Positions 12,030 through 14,192 of a stretch of DNA of 14,192 nucleotides are shown one piece after another. The stretch comes from Bryobacterales bacterium. GTDB lineage: Bacteria > Acidobacteriota > Terriglobia > Bryobacterales > Bryobacteraceae. The first letter of the stretch is position 1; each line of letters begins with the position of its first letter. The stretch covers positions 1 through 14,192 of the forward strand of contig PLMF01000409.1 of assembly GCA_003142355.1 (NCBI GenBank), read 5' to 3'. The position numbers were made by a program, and so were the translations under genes. Below the pieces are notes generated by a model. That model searched no databases and was not told the DNA's origin. It saw only the letters and a list, made by a program, of their open reading frames with translations.

Positions 12030-12602
12030 ATGCCACCTACATCCAAGATCCTGACCATCAGAAGCATTCCCATCCTGACCGCCTGCCTCCTGGGCCTTGC
12101 GCCGGTCGCCTTCTCGCAGACGGCACCGGCCGCCGCTGCACAGGCGGACAAGGCGGACAAGGACCTTTGCGCCACGCTCGGAAAACCACCCAAGCCCAAG
12201 GACAGCAAGACCAAGAAGGACACCGTGTCGGTCTGCGTGGATTTGAAAGCGCCTGTCACGCCGCTCCCTCTGGAGCTCCTGCCAAACGTCAAGCTGACGA
12301 TCCACGTCGTGAATAAGTCGCCCTGGCAAAAAGTCAACATCGAGTGTAAACGCTCGGTCATCGGGGATCCGATCGATACCCAGTTGGCCAACCTCGCAAA
12401 GAGGCTGGGGTCGTGGGGCGCCGTCCTCATTCCCGAAGTTACGAGGATGAAACCGCTCGACGCGGCCACCAGCAGGGAGAGGATGCGGTTGGCGCTCGAA
12501 CCCTTCTTACCTATCCGCAGCGGGTTCCAGAATCCGTTCGTCTTGCGGTACGGGTTGTGGAACGGGATGCCGTTCTTACGTAGAATCGCGACCAGCGGGT
12601 AG
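12030..12602 (+). CDS. Secreted-protein ORF, 3' end chimeric with helicase relic
   Basis: A 190-residue frame with a good signal peptide (MPPTSKILTIRSIPILTACLLGLAPVAFSQ, cleavage near residue 30), then an Ala/Lys/Asp-rich linker and a protein-like stretch (VSVCVDLKAPVTPLP, LLPNVKLTIHVVNKSPWQKV). I do not recognise the family. From about residue 140 (near 12455) the frame runs antisense through the UvrD-like helicase relic, so the last 50 or so residues are not native and the original protein was probably longer. The ribosome site is weak (GGAAA 4 bases before the ATG). The stop is contributed by the relic. It is best read as a 3'-truncated gene; expression is uncertain. Confidence 0.5.
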   Translation: MPPTSKILTIRSIPILTACLLGLAPVAFSQTAPAAAAQADKADKDLCATLGKPPKPKDSKTKKDTVSVCVDLKAPVTPLPLELLPNVKLTIHVVNKSPWQKVNIECKRSVIGDPIDTQLANLAKRLGSWGAVLIPEVTRMKPLDAATSRERMRLALEPFLPIRSGFQNPFVLRYGLWNGMPFLRRIATSG

Positions 12603-13097
12603 AGCATGTACGAGCAGGACGCGAGGAACATCACCGTCTTGCCCCGATCCATGTGCTCCATACTGCATCCGATTGAGGTCCTGTGCCTCGTCCGCGAAGA
12701 TGACCGCCGGATGCCAGGGTGCGGCATAGACGTCCCGGTAGCACGTCTCGATCAGATCGGTGAAGTCGAGCAGACCAAGCGCCTGCTTGTACTCCGTCCA
12801 CTTCGCTTTGAACTGGCTCAGCGCGATAGGCCAGCGGCTCTGCGGGATCATCAGGCCGCGCATGCGGCTCAACTCTCGGAGGACCTCGTCGCCGGTCTTG
12901 GCCAGTTCGGTGCCGTCTTCCTCTCCGGCACCCTCGCCGTCGAGCCTGACCTGCTTCTTGGCAGGGGTGATGGCCAGGTGCGGGTTGTGTCTGCCGCCGT
13001 AGGCATAGTCATCCCAAAAGCCCGTGTATTTGCACCGTGCGTCCGCTTCCTCGATCCGATCCGACCCGCCGCCGACAAGTGCAGTCATGCACGCCAA
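12460..13097 (-). pseudogene. UvrD/phage-type helicase relic with internal deletion
   Basis: Two minus-strand frames carry pieces of one superfamily 1 helicase. The first (13097 to about 12663) reads TALVGGGSDRIEEADARCKY ... LGLLDFTDLIETCYRDVY ... VIFADEAQDLNRMQ, with the Walker B/motif II DEAQD at 12692-12678. The second, in another frame from about 12660 to 12460, reads MEHMDRGKTVMFLASCSYML, PLVAILRKNGIPFHNPYRKT and ANRILSLLVA, which belongs to the region before motif V. The Walker A motif, motif III (GDxxQ) and the C-terminus are missing, so the protein cannot work as a helicase. The 5' end is cut at about 13097, the middle has lost perhaps 100 residues, and the 3' end is cut at about 12460. 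This type is common in phages and phage-like islands. Confidence 0.75.
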
Positions 13098-13380
13098 TAG
13101 AGTACAATGGTGCGGCTACGATCACCACCGGGAGCAGCCAGACTTCTGCGGCGCTCGGGAGAAATGACCTTACTTTGCTCGCCAAAAGTTACCCAGCACC
13201 ACGGAGAGGTGAAGTCCTCTTTGCCGCCAGCAAACGCCGTTCTTGCCCACGGGCAAGGCACGTGCGAACCGGCCTCGCCAGCGCTGGTGCGGTCGTTGGT
13301 TTTCATCGGCGCCCGGATGCCTTCCCAGGTGCTGAACACTTTACGCGCCTCCGGCGCTTGAGTTCGTTGAGCCCGTGGGT
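13098..13380. other. Stretch with no gene recognised; possible mobile-element remnant
   Basis: No convincing gene is seen between the cut 5' end of the helicase relic and the toxin-antitoxin promoter. Short frames on both strands are open but have no recognisable domain. Small hairpins occur: CTTGCCC/GGGCAAG (13242-13257), TTTGC/GCAAA (13220-13234) and GCGCC/GGCGC (13345-13357). Because it abuts a truncated gene it may be the edge of an old insertion, but this is inference. Confidence 0.3.
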
Positions 13381-13382
13381 GC

Positions 13383-13410
13383 TTGACATATTCTGACAGT
13401 CAGATATTCT
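13383..13410 (+). promoter_or_regulatory. Candidate sigma70 promoter of the toxin-antitoxin operon
   Basis: A consensus -35 TTGACA (13383-13388), a 16-base spacer and a -10 TATTCT (13405-13410, 4 of 6 matches). The antitoxin ATG lies only 7 bases after the -10, so a transcript from here would be almost leaderless, although GAAGGG (13411-13416) looks like a ribosome site. Confidence 0.5.
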
Positions 13411-13412
13411 GA
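13388..13412. promoter_or_regulatory. Candidate operator over the TA promoter, CTGA-type repeat, site 3
   Basis: The core reads TCTGA-CAG-TCAGA-TAT-TCTGA (13392-13412), three alternating half-sites with an exact 8-bp step. The 9-mer ATATTCTGA is present twice as a direct repeat (13388-13396 and 13404-13412). It covers the spacer and the -10, where an AbrB-type antitoxin, alone or with its toxin, would be expected to repress its own operon. Confidence 0.55.
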
Positions 13413-13417
13413 AGGGT

Positions 13418-13732
13418 ATGGGAGTAAAATCAACCACAACCCAAGAGCGGATCGGCCGCGTTGGCCAGCGGCGCCAAGTGGTGATTCCACGGGAGATGCT
13501 CGAAACCCTCAACCTCCAGGAGGGGGACTTTGTGGCATTCGCTCAAAAGCAAAATGGCGTGCTCATCAAGCCCAAACGCGTGGTTGATCCTGACGACGTG
13601 CTCACCCCTGAAGAGAGCGCTCTCGTGAAGAAGGCCGAACGAGAGATGCGCCAGGGAAAGTTCGTCACGCTCGCCCAACTCCGACATGACCTGGACCGTC
13701 CACATTCACGACAGCGCCGCAAGACAGCTTAA
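13418..13732 (+). CDS. AbrB/MazE-type antitoxin
   Basis: A 104-residue protein with an N-terminal swapped-hairpin AbrB DNA-binding domain (about residues 10-53: RIGRVGQRRQVVIPREMLET, then LNLQEGDFVAFAQKQNGVLI). A charged, helical C-terminal tail (LTPEESALVKKAEREMRQGK) would wrap the toxin. It is the expected antitoxin and autorepressor of the overlapping RelE-like gene; the two ORFs share 47 bases. GAAGGG precedes the ATG, and a repeat-rich promoter lies directly upstream. The last residues (RPHSRQRRKTA) are encoded within the overlap and may be little constrained. Confidence 0.88.
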   Translation: MGVKSTTTQERIGRVGQRRQVVIPREMLETLNLQEGDFVAFAQKQNGVLIKPKRVVDPDDVLTPEESALVKKAEREMRQGKFVTLAQLRHDLDRPHSRQRRKTA

Positions 13733-13952
13733 AGCGATGCCGCCCGACCGGCGGCAACGCGTCCTTGACGACATCGCCGTGTTCGAAGCGGATCCCTTCC
13801 GCGGTCTCGTGAAGTCGCTCAAGGGGAAGGCACACAAAGGCCACTACCGCAAGATATCGGGCCGGTATCGCATTATTTTCAAACCGATTCATCCGACGAA
13901 CACGGTGGACGTGCTCGCGGTTCTTCTCCGCAACGAGAAAACCTACCGATGA
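13686..13952 (+). CDS. RelE/ParE-superfamily toxin
   Basis: An 88-residue protein of typical RelE length. It has the family pattern: a start MTWTVHIHDSAARQLKAMPP, a helical hairpin, then KSLKGKAHKGHYRKISGRYRIIF (residues 43-65) with the basic residues of the RNA-cleaving site, and the C-terminal RNEKTYR with Tyr87. RelE-like members cut mRNA on the ribosome. The catalytic basic and Tyr residues are present, which favours RelE-like nuclease action over ParE gyrase poisoning, but this is inferred. The ATG lies inside the antitoxin gene with no clear ribosome site of its own, so translation is probably coupled. Confidence 0.88.
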   Translation: MTWTVHIHDSAARQLKAMPPDRRQRVLDDIAVFEADPFRGLVKSLKGKAHKGHYRKISGRYRIIFKPIHPTNTVDVLAVLLRNEKTYR

Positions 13953-13955
13953 GAA

Positions 13956-14192
13956 TCATGGGACACGACACCCCAAACGCCATGCGGCGGAGCGCGCAGC
14001 GCGCGCTTGGTGCAACGATCGCGATCGGCTTTCAGCGTGTCCCATAAAGGAGTTGATGCGGTGCTGGAGCCGGGTGAACGTCTGGTCGCCTTGCTGGAGG
14101 GCATAGGCGCATCCGTCGAAGTTCTGCGGGCTGGCAGTGGAGAGCTTGTCCCACAGGGAACCCTCGACCCAGTCGAAGCGGCGAAGGTGCCA
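13956..14192 (-). pseudogene. Truncated gene of unknown function, 5' end outside window
   Basis: A minus-strand frame open from the right edge, 78 residues to a TGA at 13958-13956. The first 49 residues (FDWVEGSLWDKLSTASPQNF, then DGCAYALQQGDQTFTRLQHR) look like genuine protein. After INSF the frame enters the inverted-repeat element and becomes low-complexity (SRSRSLHQARAARSAAWRL), so the native C-terminus was probably removed by the element's insertion. I do not recognise the family. No start is visible. Confidence 0.4.
13958..14045. repeat. 88-bp element with perfect 10-bp terminal inverted repeats (MITE/REP-like)
   Basis: The ends ATGGGACACG (13958-13967) and CGTGTCCCAT (14036-14045) are perfect inverted copies. 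Inside are a hairpin, AGCGCGC/GCGCGCT with a 3-base loop (13991-14007), and a perfect 12-bp palindrome, CGATCGCGATCG (14016-14027). It has no coding capacity. It starts 5 bases after the toxin stop, where the hairpins could also act in termination. No target-site duplication is obvious. Confidence 0.55.

Noticed and set aside
12606..13100. 164-residue plus-strand open frame
   Set aside because: Antisense to the helicase relic, which carries DEAQD and other family sequence on the minus strand.
13085..13361. Short frames on both strands between the helicase relic and the TA operon
   Set aside because: No domain, no ribosome site and no neighbour support; described as an unassigned stretch instead of genes.
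1..14192. CRISPR array, tRNA or rRNA genes
   Set aside because: No regularly spaced repeats with unique spacers and no cloverleaf or rRNA-like sequence were seen by eye; the CTGA repeats are short, few and at promoters.

Overview
The window is GC-rich bacterial DNA in two halves. Bases 1-9849 are the 3' end of a biosynthetic gene cluster. A very large hybrid NRPS-PKS gene enters from the left edge already open, with its last domains in the order (A)-PCP-C-A-PCP-KS-DH-KR-ACP-TE. It is followed, with a 4-base ATGA overlap, by an Sfp-type 4'-phosphopantetheinyl transferase that can activate its carrier domains. The polyketide module has no acyltransferase domain, so malonyl units probably come from a separate AT (trans-AT logic). 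The TE makes this the last module of the assembly line.

Bases 9850-14192 look like a scrap-yard next to the cluster. There is a stretch with no intact gene (9850-10284), a doubtful small minus-strand ORF, a small secreted protein (minus), and a minus-strand regulator with a DNA-binding helix-turn-helix, a seven-cysteine segment and a receiver-like domain. The N-terminus of that regulator is cut off by an apparent 1-base deletion. Next come a plus-strand secreted-protein ORF whose 3' end runs antisense into a broken UvrD-like helicase, an unassigned block, an AbrB-type antitoxin/RelE-type toxin pair, and an 88-bp element with perfect 10-bp inverted ends. That element truncates a minus-strand gene running off the right edge. 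Several ORFs end in unrelated sequence, which points to repeated recombination here.

A short regularly spaced motif, (C/T)CTGA and its complement stepped by about 8 bp, occurs at three places: before the secreted protein, between the regulator and the 12030 ORF, and over the toxin-antitoxin promoter. It may be a shared operator.

The organism cannot be fixed from sequence alone. High GC, the cysteine-rich HTH-receiver protein, the small secreted proteins and a trans-AT-like hybrid cluster would fit a soil or uncultivated phylum such as Acidobacteriota, but this is a weak inference. In the biosynthetic half, the first (truncated) NRPS module passes its aminoacyl or peptidyl chain to C-A-PCP, which adds one amino acid. 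KS-DH-KR-ACP then adds one malonate-derived C2 unit, reduces and dehydrates it, and the TE releases the product.
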